A DNA stretch of 64,000 nt from Proteiniclasticum sp043951855 (GTDB lineage: Bacteria; Bacillota; Clostridia; Clostridiales; Clostridiaceae): contig NZ_JBINJW010000005.1 in the NCBI RefSeq assembly GCF_043951855.1, positions 77,745 to 141,744 of the forward strand, in the 5' to 3' direction. Shown here piece after piece: positions 49,466 through 58,013 of the stretch; position 1 is the stretch's first letter, and each line of letters begins with the position of its first letter. The position numbers and the translations under genes are program-made. The notes under the pieces were generated by a model. The model saw only the letters and a list, made by a program, of their open reading frames with translations, was not told the origin of the DNA and ran no database searches.

Positions 49466-49616
49466 CCCTATTTTTTGGAATCATGAATTTTGGATGAATA
49501 GTGAGTCGAGAGTCTAGGGGCATTGCGGTTCCGATGATAGAATAAGAATGATAACCTGCACGGACTGTGCAGAAGCCATAGCGATAGAGAAAGAAGTGAA
49601 GCTGCAGGAGGATGCG

Positions 49617-50129
49617 ATGAAGTTTGATCTGCTTTTAGGTATGGAACAGGATGAGGTCGGAGACAGAAAGGTTTTTCACAGGGAGGCAGTAAGAGGCCTG
49701 GTAAGAAAAGAGGATAAGGTTCTGCTGATCCGCACAAAGAATGGAGACTGGAAGTTTCCAGGTGGAGGCATTGAAGAAGAGGAAAGTCATGAGGGAGCGC
49801 TGAAACGGGAAATTCTCGAAGAGGCAGGACTGGAAATAGAGCATGTCCGGGAACTCGTCGGTAAGGTCGTGGAGAGAAGAGCGGATAAGTATGAATCGGA
49901 TACTGTTTTTGAGATGGTTTCCTATTATTACCTGTGCGATGGTGCTGGTGAAATGGGCGCTCAGAATCTCAGCGGATATGAGGCTTTGCTGGAGTTCATG
50001 CCAGAGTGGATGCAGCTGAGCGATGCTTTTTTTCAGAATCTCAGTCTATTCACGGACAGCTTTCCCGACAGATGGCTGGAAAGAGAAACGGAAGTGATGG
50101 GGATTCTGCTCACGGGCGAAATCCTCTAA
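49617..50129 (+). CDS. Nudix hydrolase
   Basis: A 170-residue protein with the complete Nudix box GGIEEEESHEGALKREILEEAGLE (Gx5Ex7REUxEExGU), which binds the metal for hydrolysis of a nucleoside-diphosphate-linked compound; WKFPGGG precedes it. The exact substrate is unknown. ATG at 49617, five bases after AGGAGG, is preferred to the in-frame ATG at 49548, which lacks a ribosome-binding site and adds non-conserved residues. Confidence 0.87.
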   Translation: MKFDLLLGMEQDEVGDRKVFHREAVRGLVRKEDKVLLIRTKNGDWKFPGGGIEEEESHEGALKREILEEAGLEIEHVRELVGKVVERRADKYESDTVFEMVSYYYLCDGAGEMGAQNLSGYEALLEFMPEWMQLSDAFFQNLSLFTDSFPDRWLERETEVMGILLTGEIL

Positions 50130-50380
50130 GATGGACCTGTCATGGGTAGATGTGGAATGAGAAGACTGATCAGTGGAACTACGTACTGGAATAGAGGAAA
50201 GGATGATTCTGATCTGCTTCCTCTTCTCTGGAAGGATCCTTTGAGAGAGAATCATTTCTGCATTCCCGGCTATGAAGGAATACAGCATGGATGGTACTCG
50301 AATCATAAGAAACCTGATGCTCGGCGAAGTAGAACCCTATAGAGAGGTTCTAAAACCGGACCGATGGAAAATACAGATAT
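50130..50380. other. No recognised gene between Nudix gene and terminator
   Basis: This ~250-bp stretch has a plus-strand frame from 50142 to 50342 (66 residues) with no ribosome-binding site and no recognisable family. It may be degraded coding sequence. Together with the terminator and promoter below it makes up the 50130-50726 gap. Confidence 0.4.
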
Positions 50381-50435
50381 GAAAAAGATAGCGTATGGAG
50401 AAAAGCGAATCACCATGCACTATCTTTTTCATTTG
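50381..50435 (+). terminator. Intrinsic terminator
   Basis: Arms 50381-50398 (GAAAAAGATAG, then CGTATGG) and 50413-50430 (CCATGC, A, CTATCTTTTTC) pair with one or two mismatches; ATTTG follows. Ends the Nudix transcript. Confidence 0.72.
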
Positions 50436-50491
50436 AATTTCAAAATTTTTTTAAATGTTTCAGAAGTGTAAACGTCAACATTGAGAATAGG

Positions 50492-50558
50492 GGGGTTGCC
50501 AACCCTGAAAAGCTCATGTATAATCAAAACATTCTTGTTAGAAATACACGTGTACACG
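50492..50558 (+). promoter_or_regulatory. Symporter promoter with palindromes
   Basis: TTGCCA (50496-50501) and TATAAT (50519-50524) are 17 bp apart. The -35 sits inside the 13-bp dyad GGGTTGCCAACCC (50493-50505). Past the start, overlapping dyads TACACGTGTA (50545-50554) and CGTGTACACG (50549-50558) lie in a ~200-nt leader. Both look like operator sites. Confidence 0.6.
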
Positions 50559-50726
50559 AACGAAGGACATAACGAGCAAATGGTATCTATGAAGGATCTT
50601 TTTATAGGAAACTCCATCCAAATTATAAATGAATTGTGAATGGATTCAGAGGATCGGATAAGGAAATCAGGCATAGGATACCACCGTCTGAACAGGATGA
50701 AATACGTATCAAAGGGGAAAACAGTT

Positions 50727-51962
50727 ATGCAGAAAAAGAAAATGGGACTCGTCCCGAAACTCATCATCGCAATTATTTTAGGTGTTCTAGTGGGGCAGAT
50801 GAACTTCCTGCCTGAATTTCTACTTCGTATTCCAGTGACCTTCTCCAGCATTTTCAGCAGCCTTTTGGCCTTCATCATTCCGCTGATGATCATCGGCTAT
50901 GTGATCATAGGCATTGCGGATCTTACAGAAGGTGCAGGGAAGCTTTTAGGCGTCACAACTTTTCTGGCTTACGGCTCCACGCTGCTTGCGGGAACCATCG
51001 CCTATTTTGTGGCTTCCACATTCTTTCCTTCCTTCATCAGACCTGAACTGGTGGAAAAGATCACAGAGTCAGGAAGCGGACTTTCCTCTCTCTTCTCCAT
51101 TCCGCTGAGTCCTCTGCTGGATGTGACAGGAGCCATTGTATTTGCCTTCATGTTCGGAATCGGAATCTCCTACCTGAAAGGAAAAGGCCAGGGTGCGATG
51201 ATGTATGGATTCTTCAAGGATTTCAGTGAGATCATCACCAAGCTTCTTCATACCCTGATCATCCCTGGACTGCCCTTCTACATCTTCGGAAATTTCATGA
51301 ATCTCAGCTATTCCGGGGCCGTCTTCTCCGTACTTTCCATCTTCTGGAAGGTATTCCTGATTGTCGTCATCATGCACCTTTCCTATGTCAGCCTCATGTT
51401 CTTTGCAGCTGGTTCCTTCTCCGGAAAGAATCCGCTGATGATGATGAAGAATCAGGTGACCGGATATGTTACCGCCATCGGAACGCAGTCTTCCGCCGCA
51501 ACCATTCCGGTGAATCTGGAATGCGCAAAGAAGAACGGTGTATCTAAGCAGATCAGAGAATTTGTGGTGCCACTGGGTGCGACCATTCATCTGGCTGGAA
51601 GCATCATCACAATCACAAGCTGTGTCACTGCGGTTCTTCTGATGTATGGTATGCCACACGGTTTCGGACTCATGGCCGGATTCATCGCCATGCTTGGCGT
51701 GGCCATGGTGGCAGCACCAGGAGCACCAGGAGGAGCCATCATGAGTGCGCTGCCGTTCCTGACCATCGTAGGCATCGATCCTACCGGAACAATGGGTCAG
51801 CTTCTGGTGACATTGTATCTGACACAGGACAGCTTCGGTACAGCAGCCAATGTATCGGGTGACAATGCCATCGCAGTGATCGTGGATGAAATCTACCATA
51901 AGTACATTGTAAAGAGAGCGCCTGAAGTGGAAGTGGCGGAAAGCGCATCCCTCAGCAGCTGA
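50727..51962 (+). CDS. Dicarboxylate/amino acid:cation symporter (DAACS family)
   Basis: A 411-residue carrier with about eight membrane segments plus two re-entrant hairpins. It begins KLIIAIILGVLVGQMNFLPEFLLRI and contains GTQSSAATIPVNLECAKKNGVSKQIREFVVPLGATIHLAGS (first hairpin and unwound region; the GTQSSAATIP form of the family SSSxATLP motif) and VAAPGAPGGAIMSALPFL. The C-terminal TLYLTQDSFGTAANVSGDNAIAVIVDEI matches the substrate-binding TM8. It imports glutamate, aspartate, serine/threonine or dicarboxylates with Na+ or H+. ATG at 50727, nine bases after AAAGGGG, is preferred to the longer frame from 50640. Confidence 0.9.
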   Translation: MQKKKMGLVPKLIIAIILGVLVGQMNFLPEFLLRIPVTFSSIFSSLLAFIIPLMIIGYVIIGIADLTEGAGKLLGVTTFLAYGSTLLAGTIAYFVASTFFPSFIRPELVEKITESGSGLSSLFSIPLSPLLDVTGAIVFAFMFGIGISYLKGKGQGAMMYGFFKDFSEIITKLLHTLIIPGLPFYIFGNFMNLSYSGAVFSVLSIFWKVFLIVVIMHLSYVSLMFFAAGSFSGKNPLMMMKNQVTGYVTAIGTQSSAATIPVNLECAKKNGVSKQIREFVVPLGATIHLAGSIITITSCVTAVLLMYGMPHGFGLMAGFIAMLGVAMVAAPGAPGGAIMSALPFLTIVGIDPTGTMGQLLVTLYLTQDSFGTAANVSGDNAIAVIVDEIYHKYIVKRAPEVEVAESASLSS

Positions 51963-51974
51963 TGTAAGGCAGGG

Positions 51975-52026
51975 AAAGACATCTTGTGGAAAGAAATCCA
52001 TAGGATGTCTTTCTCCTTTGCATGTA
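51975..52026 (+). terminator. Intrinsic terminator after symporter
   Basis: AAAGACATC (51975-51983) pairs with GATGTCTTT (52014-52022), with an inner TGGA/TCCA pairing; TCTCC follows. Confidence 0.6.
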
Positions 52027-52202
52027 GAAAGAGATGATTTCTGAGGATATGCAATTATCAGTTTTCGGGCTGTTTCCTTGTGTTTCCTGAAGGTCAAATC
52101 GTTTACGAGGCGGATTTATGCAATTTGATGAGAAAGGTGTTGCTTAATGACATCAATGAAATTAAAATGGTTGAAATGAAAGAAATAAATGAGGACGGTA
52201 AG

Positions 52203-53009
52203 ATGGAGAATAGAAGAGAAGAGATTAAAGGGATCAGAAGAATTGTAATCAAGGTGGGCACATCCACCATCGCCCATCCCAGCGGACTGATCAATCTGTA
52301 TCGGATGGAGCATCTGGCAAGGATGCTTTCGGATCTGAAAAACAGAGGGTATGAGGTCGTGCTGGTTTCTTCTGGTGCCATCGGTGTAGGTGCACAGAGA
52401 ATGCATCTTTCGGAAAGGCCAAGAGATATCGAAGGCAAACAGGCTGCAGCTGCTGTTGGTCAGGTGGTTCTTATGAACATGTATCAGAAGTTTTTCCAGG
52501 AATACAACTATCAGGTGGGGCAGGTTCTTGTGACGAAGCAGGTGGAAACGGATAAAGTCATGAATTATCATGCCAGAAATACCATGAATGAACTTCTGAA
52601 GAACAAGATTGTACCCGTGGTCAACGAGAATGACACCATCTCCACGGATGAGATCATCTTCGGAGACAACGACACCTTATCTGCAGTGGTGGCGGCCCTT
52701 GTGGATGCGGATCTTCTGATTCTTCTCTCGGACATCGACGGACTGTACAGTGATGATCCCAGAATCAATCCTCTTGCAAAACTCATTGACAGAGTGGATG
52801 TCATTGATGAAAGCATCGAGGCCATCGCAAAGGATTCTTCCACCAAGCTCGGCACCGGCGGCATGATCACCAAGATCAGGGCAGCCAAGTATGCTACGGA
52901 GAGAGGGATCCACGTGGTTCTGGCCAATGGAAGCCGTAATGAAACCATAGAAGAAATCCTTGGTGGTAAGGTGCTGGGCACATTATTTTTAGGGGGAAAG
53001 AAAAAATGA
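52203..53009 (+). CDS. proB: Glutamate 5-kinase
   Basis: A 268-residue amino-acid kinase starting proline synthesis by phosphorylating glutamate. Motifs: RIVIKVGTSTIAHPSGLINLYRMEHLARML, LVSSGAIGVGAQRM, PVVNENDTISTDEIIFGDNDTLSAVVA and KLGTGGMITKIRAAKYA. Length fits the short type without the C-terminal PUA domain found in E. coli ProB. ATG at 52203 is preferred; the frame is open upstream to 52080 but that part is charged and non-conserved. Overlaps proA by ATGA. Confidence 0.94.
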   Translation: MENRREEIKGIRRIVIKVGTSTIAHPSGLINLYRMEHLARMLSDLKNRGYEVVLVSSGAIGVGAQRMHLSERPRDIEGKQAAAAVGQVVLMNMYQKFFQEYNYQVGQVLVTKQVETDKVMNYHARNTMNELLKNKIVPVVNENDTISTDEIIFGDNDTLSAVVAALVDADLLILLSDIDGLYSDDPRINPLAKLIDRVDVIDESIEAIAKDSSTKLGTGGMITKIRAAKYATERGIHVVLANGSRNETIEEILGGKVLGTLFLGGKKK

Positions 53010-54247
53010 TCGAAAATCTGGGAAGACAGGCAAAAGCCGCTTCAAGAGAACTGGCGAGATTAGGCACAGTGAAGAAGAATGAGATTCTACGTCTTCTTGG
53101 CGAAAATCTCATGAAAAGAAAGGAAGAGATTCTTGCAGCCAATGCCGAAGATCTCAGAAGAGGAGAAGAAAACGGCTTATCTCCTGCACTGATGGACCGG
53201 CTGCTTTTAAGTGAAGAGCGCATTCTATCCATGAAGGAAGGTCTTTTCACTGTGGAGAAACTGGAGGATCCTGTGGGCGAAATCAGAGAAATGAAGACCC
53301 TGCCCAACGGACTGAAGGTCGGAAAGAAAAGCGTGCCCCTTGGCGTTGTGGGCATCATTTATGAGTCCAGACCCAATGTCACCATCGATACGGCAGCCCT
53401 CTGCCTGAAATCCTCCAATGCACTGATTCTAAGAGGGGGGAAGGAAGCCATCTCCTCCAACAAAGTGCTGGTGGAGATTGTGCAGGATACACTGAAGGAG
53501 CTGGGCCATGATCCCTTCATGGTGCAGCTCATAGAAGACCTTTCCTATGAAACGGCAGGAGCCTTCATGAGGATGAATGAATACCTGGATGTGCTGATTC
53601 CAAGAGGAAGCGCGAAGCTGATCCAGCGTGTGGTGAAGGAAGCCACAGTGCCTGTCATTGAGACGGGTGTGGGCAACTGCCATGTGTTTGTGGATGAAAG
53701 CGCTGATTTTTCCATGGCGCTGGATATCATCGTCAATGCCAAGACCCAGAGGACAGGGGTCTGCAATGCCATGGAATCTCTTCTGGTTCATGAAGCGGTG
53801 GCTGAAGCATTTCTTCCTGCGCTTTTCGATACACTGAAACCCTATGGTGTCAAAGTCATGGCCGACGAAAAGGCCAGAAGCATTATTCCTGATTTTGAGA
53901 AAGCCACGGAAGAGGACTATGCCAGGGAATATCTGGATCTGTCCATGTCCCTGAAGACGGTGAAGGATCTCAGTGAAGCCATGGACCATATCGAAAAATA
54001 CGGTACGGGTCATTCCGAGGCCATCATCACAAAAGACTACGACCATGCCATGACCTTCACGGATGAAGTGGATGCGGCAGCGGTCTACGTCAATGCATCC
54101 ACAAGGTTCACTGACGGTTCTGCCCTGGGTATGGGCGCGGAGATGGGCATTTCCACTCAGAAGCTGCACGCAAGGGGTCCTGTGGGACTGAAGGAACTGA
54201 CCACCACGAAGTATATCATTTTCGGAAGCGGTCAGGTGAGAGCGTAG
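53006..54247 (+). CDS. proA: Gamma-glutamyl phosphate reductase
   Basis: A 413-residue NADPH-dependent reductase, second step of proline synthesis. It shows VPLGVVGIIYESRPNVTIDTAALCLKSSNALILRGGKEA, the catalytic Cys in KTQRTGVCNAMESLLVH and the C-terminal NASTRFTDGSALGMGAEMGISTQKLHARGPVGLKELTTTKYI. Translationally coupled to proB. proC is not in the window. Confidence 0.96.
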   Translation: MIENLGRQAKAASRELARLGTVKKNEILRLLGENLMKRKEEILAANAEDLRRGEENGLSPALMDRLLLSEERILSMKEGLFTVEKLEDPVGEIREMKTLPNGLKVGKKSVPLGVVGIIYESRPNVTIDTAALCLKSSNALILRGGKEAISSNKVLVEIVQDTLKELGHDPFMVQLIEDLSYETAGAFMRMNEYLDVLIPRGSAKLIQRVVKEATVPVIETGVGNCHVFVDESADFSMALDIIVNAKTQRTGVCNAMESLLVHEAVAEAFLPALFDTLKPYGVKVMADEKARSIIPDFEKATEEDYAREYLDLSMSLKTVKDLSEAMDHIEKYGTGHSEAIITKDYDHAMTFTDEVDAAAVYVNASTRFTDGSALGMGAEMGISTQKLHARGPVGLKELTTTKYIIFGSGQVRA

Positions 54248-54276
54248 CATAAGAAAAAGACATACAGAAATGACAG

Positions 54277-54320
54277 AATCCCTGAAGGAAAAGCGGAGCT
54301 TTCCCTTCAGGGATTTTCTC
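54277..54320. terminator. Intrinsic terminator between proA and the convergent small gene
   Basis: AATCCCTGAAGG (54277-54288) pairs perfectly with CCTTCAGGGATT (54304-54315); TTCTC follows on the plus strand. Confidence 0.75.
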
Positions 54321-54332
54321 TATGGAAGATGA

Positions 54333-54578
54333 TTAGCTTAAGACCTTGAGTTTACTGAATTCCTTATCCCGAAGGAGTCTTCGGGCTGATTCTCTGAGGT
54401 AGTCGGAATGGGGCATGAGGCCATGGTCCAGAAGACGGATCAGGGAGATGGCTCCATGGAGTGAGGATAGATGGGAGTGTTCGCTATAGTTTGGGGTATT
54501 CTTTCTTACAACCACATAGGAAGACTTTCCGATCTGCAGTACTTTGAACCTCCTGTGGTAGAATACAACTCTTGACAT
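54333..54578 (-). CDS. Hypothetical 81-residue protein
   Basis: A frame starting at 54578 behind a strong AGGAGGG, encoding a basic protein (MSRVVFYHRRFKVLQIGKSSYVVVRKN...HSHLSSLHGAISLIRLLDHGLMPHSDYLRESARRLLRDKEF). The C-terminal half is predicted helical. I do not recognise the family; the strong ribosome-binding site, own upstream AT-rich region with TATAAT and the terminator facing it argue that it is a real gene. Confidence 0.65.
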   Translation of the reverse strand: MSRVVFYHRRFKVLQIGKSSYVVVRKNTPNYSEHSHLSSLHGAISLIRLLDHGLMPHSDYLRESARRLLRDKEFSKLKVLS

Positions 54579-54753
54579 AGTGTAATCCCTCCTCAAATTA
54601 TCAAAATATTCCTTCTATATTTATATTATAATGGATTTCATGGTCTATTTGGTTAAAATGGAGTAAAAACCGAATTATTTTTTCTTAATCTATTCACAAA
54701 TCCCGAGTGAAATGGTATGCTTTAGAAGTGCTGTGAAGAAAGTACTTAAGAAT

Positions 54754-54797
54754 TTTGACCTAAGTCAAAGTTTTCGCAATAAAGAACAGATTATAAT
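54754..54797 (+). promoter_or_regulatory. FNR/HcpR-type box and promoter of the DUF1858-DUF438 operon
   Basis: Inverted repeat TTTGACCTAAGTCAAA (54754-54769; TTGAC-N4-GTCAA core) and a perfect -10 TATAAT (54792-54797) with no good -35. The repeat is centred about 42 bp upstream of the expected start, the position used by class II CRP/FNR-family activators. Confidence 0.7.
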
Positions 54798-54828
54798 AGA
54801 GACAGATTTAAGGTAGGAGGCGATTGTT

Positions 54829-55080
54829 TTGACCATCGATATCAATGACAGCGTGCAGGAAATTGTCATGAAATGCCCCGAAGCGGCAGATGTACTGAAA
54901 GACCTGGGCTTCGACCAGATTGTGAACCCTGTGATGCTGAAGACCATGGCGAAGTTCATGACACTGCCCAAGGCGTCTAAAATGAAAAATATCCCGATGG
55001 ACAGAATCATCGATGCTTTCGGAGAAAAGGGAATTACTGTAGCAGATTCTATCAATACAAGACAAGTGGAGGGAATATGA
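54829..55080 (+). CDS. DUF1858 domain protein
   Basis: An 83-residue protein starting at TTG, eight bases after AGGAGG. IDINDSVQEIVMKCPEAADVLKDLGFDQIVNPVMLKTMAKFMTLPKASKMKNIPMDRIIDAFGEKG is a DUF1858-type domain, the small helical domain also found with DUF438 and hybrid-cluster-related proteins. No enzymatic residues are evident. Coupled by ATGA to the DUF438 gene, so probably a partner of it. Confidence 0.82.
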   Translation: MTIDINDSVQEIVMKCPEAADVLKDLGFDQIVNPVMLKTMAKFMTLPKASKMKNIPMDRIIDAFGEKGITVADSINTRQVEGI

Positions 55081-56318
55081 GTAACGTAATCAATAACAGA
55101 GAAATGAGCGACAGCAACAGAGACAAGAGACAGGAACTTTTAAAGGGAATGATTCTGAAGCTTCATGAAGGAGTTTCTCCAGAAGAAGTGAAGAAGGAGT
55201 TCAGAGAGCATTTCACAGGAGTATCCTCCTATGAAATCACCCAGATGGAGCAGAATCTCATCAATGAAGGAATGACCGTGGAAGAAGTGCAGAATCTGTG
55301 CGATGTCCATGCGGATATCTTCAAGGGTTCCATCGATGAGGTGCATACAAGAAGCAAGGAAGAGGAAAGCATCGGTCATCCGGTGCGTGTCCTGAGAGAA
55401 GAGAACTACGCTTTAAGAAATCTTCTGGATGAGGATATTCTGCCAAAGCTTGATGCCTTCATCAATCATCCCGAAGCGCCCATCAAGAACATGCTTCTCC
55501 AGGACATCAACATGCTCTGGGACATCGACAAGCATTATTCCAGAAAAGAGAACATCATTTTCCCTTATATGGAAAAGTATGGCATGAGTGCACCACCGAA
55601 GGTCATGTGGGGTGTGGATGATGAGATCAGGGCATCCATCAAGGAAATGAAGCAGAATGTCATCGACGAGAATCGTGAAGAACTGCAGAAGATGGCCTAT
55701 CCTCTCATCGAAAGAATCAAGGAGATGATCTTCAAGGAAGAAGAGATCCTGATTCCGATGATTCTAGAGAAGTTCACGGAAGATGAGTGGCTGGAAATTG
55801 CAGATGACAGTGAAGAAGTGGGATACTGCCTGGTTTCCCCAGAAGGAAAATGGACACCAGACCGAGTTTCCTTCATCGGCGGAGTCAAGAAGAAGAAAGA
55901 AGATACACCAGAAGGAAATGTCAGATTCGGCATTGGATTCCTTACAGTGAAGGAACTGGAAAAGATCCTCAACGCGCTGCCTGTGGATCTGACCTTCATC
56001 GATGAAAAAGACACGGTGAAGTACTTCAATCAGGCCAAGGAAAGAATCTTTGCAAGAACCAAGTCCGTCATCGGACGTACCGTTCAGAACTGTCATCCGC
56101 CACAGAGTGTGGGAACAGTGGAAAAGCTTCTGGTGGATTTCAAGTCCGGAGCGAAAGACCAGGAAAGCTTCTGGATCAATTCCAGAGGAATGTTCATCCT
56201 CATTACGTATTACGCCATCCGAGATGACCAGGGCAAGTACATGGGTACACTGGAAGTGACTCAGAACGTTAAGGGCATCAGAGAACTGGAAGGCGAAAAG
56301 AGAATCCTGGCTGACTAG
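55077..56318 (+). CDS. DUF438 protein with hemerythrin and PAS domains
   Basis: A 413-residue protein. The N-terminal DUF438 region (LKGMILKLHEGVSPEEVKKEFREHFTGVSSYEITQMEQNLINEGMTVEEVQNLCDVHADIF) is followed by a hemerythrin-like helical bundle with metal-ligand candidates (HPVRVLREEN, HPEAP, DKHYSRKENIIFPYMEK, EEEILIPMI). A C-terminal PAS domain (LPVDLTFIDEKDTVKYFNQAKERIFARTKSVIGRTVQNCHPPQSV) comes last. Together this suggests a di-iron sensor or carrier for oxygen, nitric oxide or redox state. The FNR-like box upstream fits a redox-stress role. Confidence 0.85.
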   Translation: MSNVINNREMSDSNRDKRQELLKGMILKLHEGVSPEEVKKEFREHFTGVSSYEITQMEQNLINEGMTVEEVQNLCDVHADIFKGSIDEVHTRSKEEESIGHPVRVLREENYALRNLLDEDILPKLDAFINHPEAPIKNMLLQDINMLWDIDKHYSRKENIIFPYMEKYGMSAPPKVMWGVDDEIRASIKEMKQNVIDENREELQKMAYPLIERIKEMIFKEEEILIPMILEKFTEDEWLEIADDSEEVGYCLVSPEGKWTPDRVSFIGGVKKKKEDTPEGNVRFGIGFLTVKELEKILNALPVDLTFIDEKDTVKYFNQAKERIFARTKSVIGRTVQNCHPPQSVGTVEKLLVDFKSGAKDQESFWINSRGMFILITYYAIRDDQGKYMGTLEVTQNVKGIRELEGEKRILAD

Positions 56319-56389
56319 GCCTAAAGTAGTCGCCGGAGTTCGTTCAATAAGATATACCAACCCCTTAATAACAAATACGGAAAAATCAT

Positions 56390-56422
56390 GGTCAGGCAGA
56401 AGGTTTCTGCCTGGCCGTTTTT
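56390..56422 (+). terminator. Intrinsic terminator after DUF438 gene
   Basis: GGTCAGGCAGAA (56390-56401) pairs with TTCTGCCTGGCC (56405-56416), one G-T pair, then GTTTTTC. Confidence 0.9.
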
Positions 56423-56576
56423 CTTTGGTTCCATAGCTGAAAAGTGATGGCCGGCTGGCGGACCCGCGGAAATGAGACCTATGCTTCAGGAGAAATTGCA
56501 CTTTGCGGTTTAAACAAAAGGATGTTATAAGGTATAATGAGAAAAAGAACTTTGAGAGACACAGGGGGAAGATACA

Positions 56577-57365
56577 ATGAATCATGCCGATAAGCAGTAT
56601 CTCGATATTGTAAGAGATATTCTGGACCATGGATACTATGACAACAACAGAACAGGAGTGAGCACCTATAAGCTGCCGCACAAGATCATGCAGTTTGATC
56701 TTTCGAAGGAATTTCCGATTCTCACATCGAAATTTGTGGGATTCAAGACTGCGGTGAAAGAGCTTCTCTGGATCTACAGAGACCAGTCTAATTCCGTTTT
56801 GAAGCTGCAGGAAGAAAATGTCCACATCTGGGACGAATGGATGAAGGAAGACGGCACCATCGGGACATCCTATGGATGGGTGGTCAAGGAATACAATCAG
56901 ATCGACAAGCTGATCAGCAGCCTGAAAAACGATCCTCAAAGCAGAAGGATGATTCTCAGTCTGTGGCAGATCCCGCATCTGGAAGGGGGATCTTTATACC
57001 CCTGTGCTTTCATGACCATGTGGGATGTGACGGATGACCGCCTGAACTGCATGCTGGTGCAGCGCTCCGGAGATATTCCTCTGGGTGTTCCGTTCAACAT
57101 GACCCAGTATGCGGTGCTGGTGCATCTCATAGCGCAGGTCACAGGCTATAAGCCAGGACTCTTCACCCATGTGATCAACAACGCCCATATCTACGAGAAC
57201 CAGGTGGAGGGCATGAAAGAGCAGCTAAGCAGAGGCGAAGCACCGGCTGCGCCGAAGCTCTGGATCAATCCTGAAATCAGGGATTTCTATGATTTCACCA
57301 TGGAGGACATCAGACTGGAAGGCTATGAACATCTGGGGAAGATCAAAATGGAGGTGTCCGTATAA
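56577..57365 (+). CDS. thyA: Thymidylate synthase
   Basis: A 262-residue ThyA converting dUMP to dTMP with methylene-tetrahydrofolate. Visible: NRTGVSTYKLPHKIMQFDLSKEFPILTSKFVGFKTAVKELLW, IWDEWMKEDGTIGTSYGW, the catalytic Cys in LYPCAFMTMWDV, then MLVQRSGDIPLGVPFNMTQYAVLVHLIAQVTG. AGGGGG precedes the ATG; the TAA shares a base with folA. Confidence 0.96.
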   Translation: MNHADKQYLDIVRDILDHGYYDNNRTGVSTYKLPHKIMQFDLSKEFPILTSKFVGFKTAVKELLWIYRDQSNSVLKLQEENVHIWDEWMKEDGTIGTSYGWVVKEYNQIDKLISSLKNDPQSRRMILSLWQIPHLEGGSLYPCAFMTMWDVTDDRLNCMLVQRSGDIPLGVPFNMTQYAVLVHLIAQVTGYKPGLFTHVINNAHIYENQVEGMKEQLSRGEAPAAPKLWINPEIRDFYDFTMEDIRLEGYEHLGKIKMEVSV

Positions 57366-57853
57366 TGCTGAGTCTGATCGTAGCCACCACAGAACAAGGC
57401 GTCATCGGAAAGGAAGGAACCCTCATCTGGAGAATCCCGACGGATCTCAGATATTTCAGGGAGAAGACCATGGGAAAGAAGATGGTCATGGGAAGAAAGA
57501 CCTTTGAGAGTTTTCCGAGCCCGCTTCCTGGAAGAGAGCACATCGTTCTTACGAGAAAAAAGGATTATGAGGTTCCTGAAGGAGTCGTTCTGATTCATGA
57601 TTTCAGTGAAGTGGATCCCTATATCGAAAGCGATGAGGAAGTGTTCATCATCGGTGGAGGAGAAATCTTCAGCCATTTTCTTCCTCTGTGTGAAAGGCTC
57701 TATATCACCTGGGTGAAGAAGGAGTTTGAAGGAGATACATTCTTCCCGGTGGAAGAAATCGAGCCGTTCACGGAAGTGAAACGAGAGACCGCCTTTGATG
57801 TGGCTTCAGGCATCGAGGTGGACTTCACGGTCTATGAGAGAAGGGATTTCTGA
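57365..57853 (+). CDS. folA: Dihydrofolate reductase
   Basis: A 162-residue DHFR regenerating tetrahydrofolate used by ThyA. Motifs: LIVATTEQGVIGKEGTLIWRIPTDLRYFREKTMGKKMVMGRKTFES and VFIIGGGEIFSHFLPLCERLYITWV. It has TLIWRIP where most DHFRs have L-P-W, so the substrate loop differs slightly; the substrate-contact acid is Asp in PTDLRYF. Coupled to thyA (TAATG). Confidence 0.94.
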   Translation: MLSLIVATTEQGVIGKEGTLIWRIPTDLRYFREKTMGKKMVMGRKTFESFPSPLPGREHIVLTRKKDYEVPEGVVLIHDFSEVDPYIESDEEVFIIGGGEIFSHFLPLCERLYITWVKKEFEGDTFFPVEEIEPFTEVKRETAFDVASGIEVDFTVYERRDF

Positions 57854-57989
57854 GGAGGAAGCTCATCAGCTGAGGACAAGGGAGAGGATGCTTCTTGCTG
57901 CCAGACTTTCTGAAAATCTCTCTGAACTGGAAATGACGGAAATAGAGAAAGTGCTTTCCGGGCATCTGGACGAAATTCTGTCCCGATAA
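57837..57989 (+). CDS. Possible Spo0E-like small protein
   Basis: A 50-residue frame overlapping the end of folA. RTRERMLLAARLSENLSELEMTEIEKVLSGHLDEILSR resembles the Spo0E-like two-helix signature, which ends in SxxLDxLI; such peptides dephosphorylate Spo0A-P in spore formers. The ATG at 57837 lacks a good ribosome-binding site, while GAGGAGG at 57852 has no standard start behind it. Tentative. Confidence 0.4.
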   Translation, partial: REGISEEEAHQLRTRERMLLAARLSENLSELEMTEIEKVLSGHLDEILSR

Positions 57990-58013
57990 GGAAAGAATAG
58001 GATATCATACAGC

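Noticed and set aside
50142..50342. 66-residue frame after the Nudix gene
   Set aside because: No ribosome-binding site, no recognisable family; kept only as a note in the gap entry.
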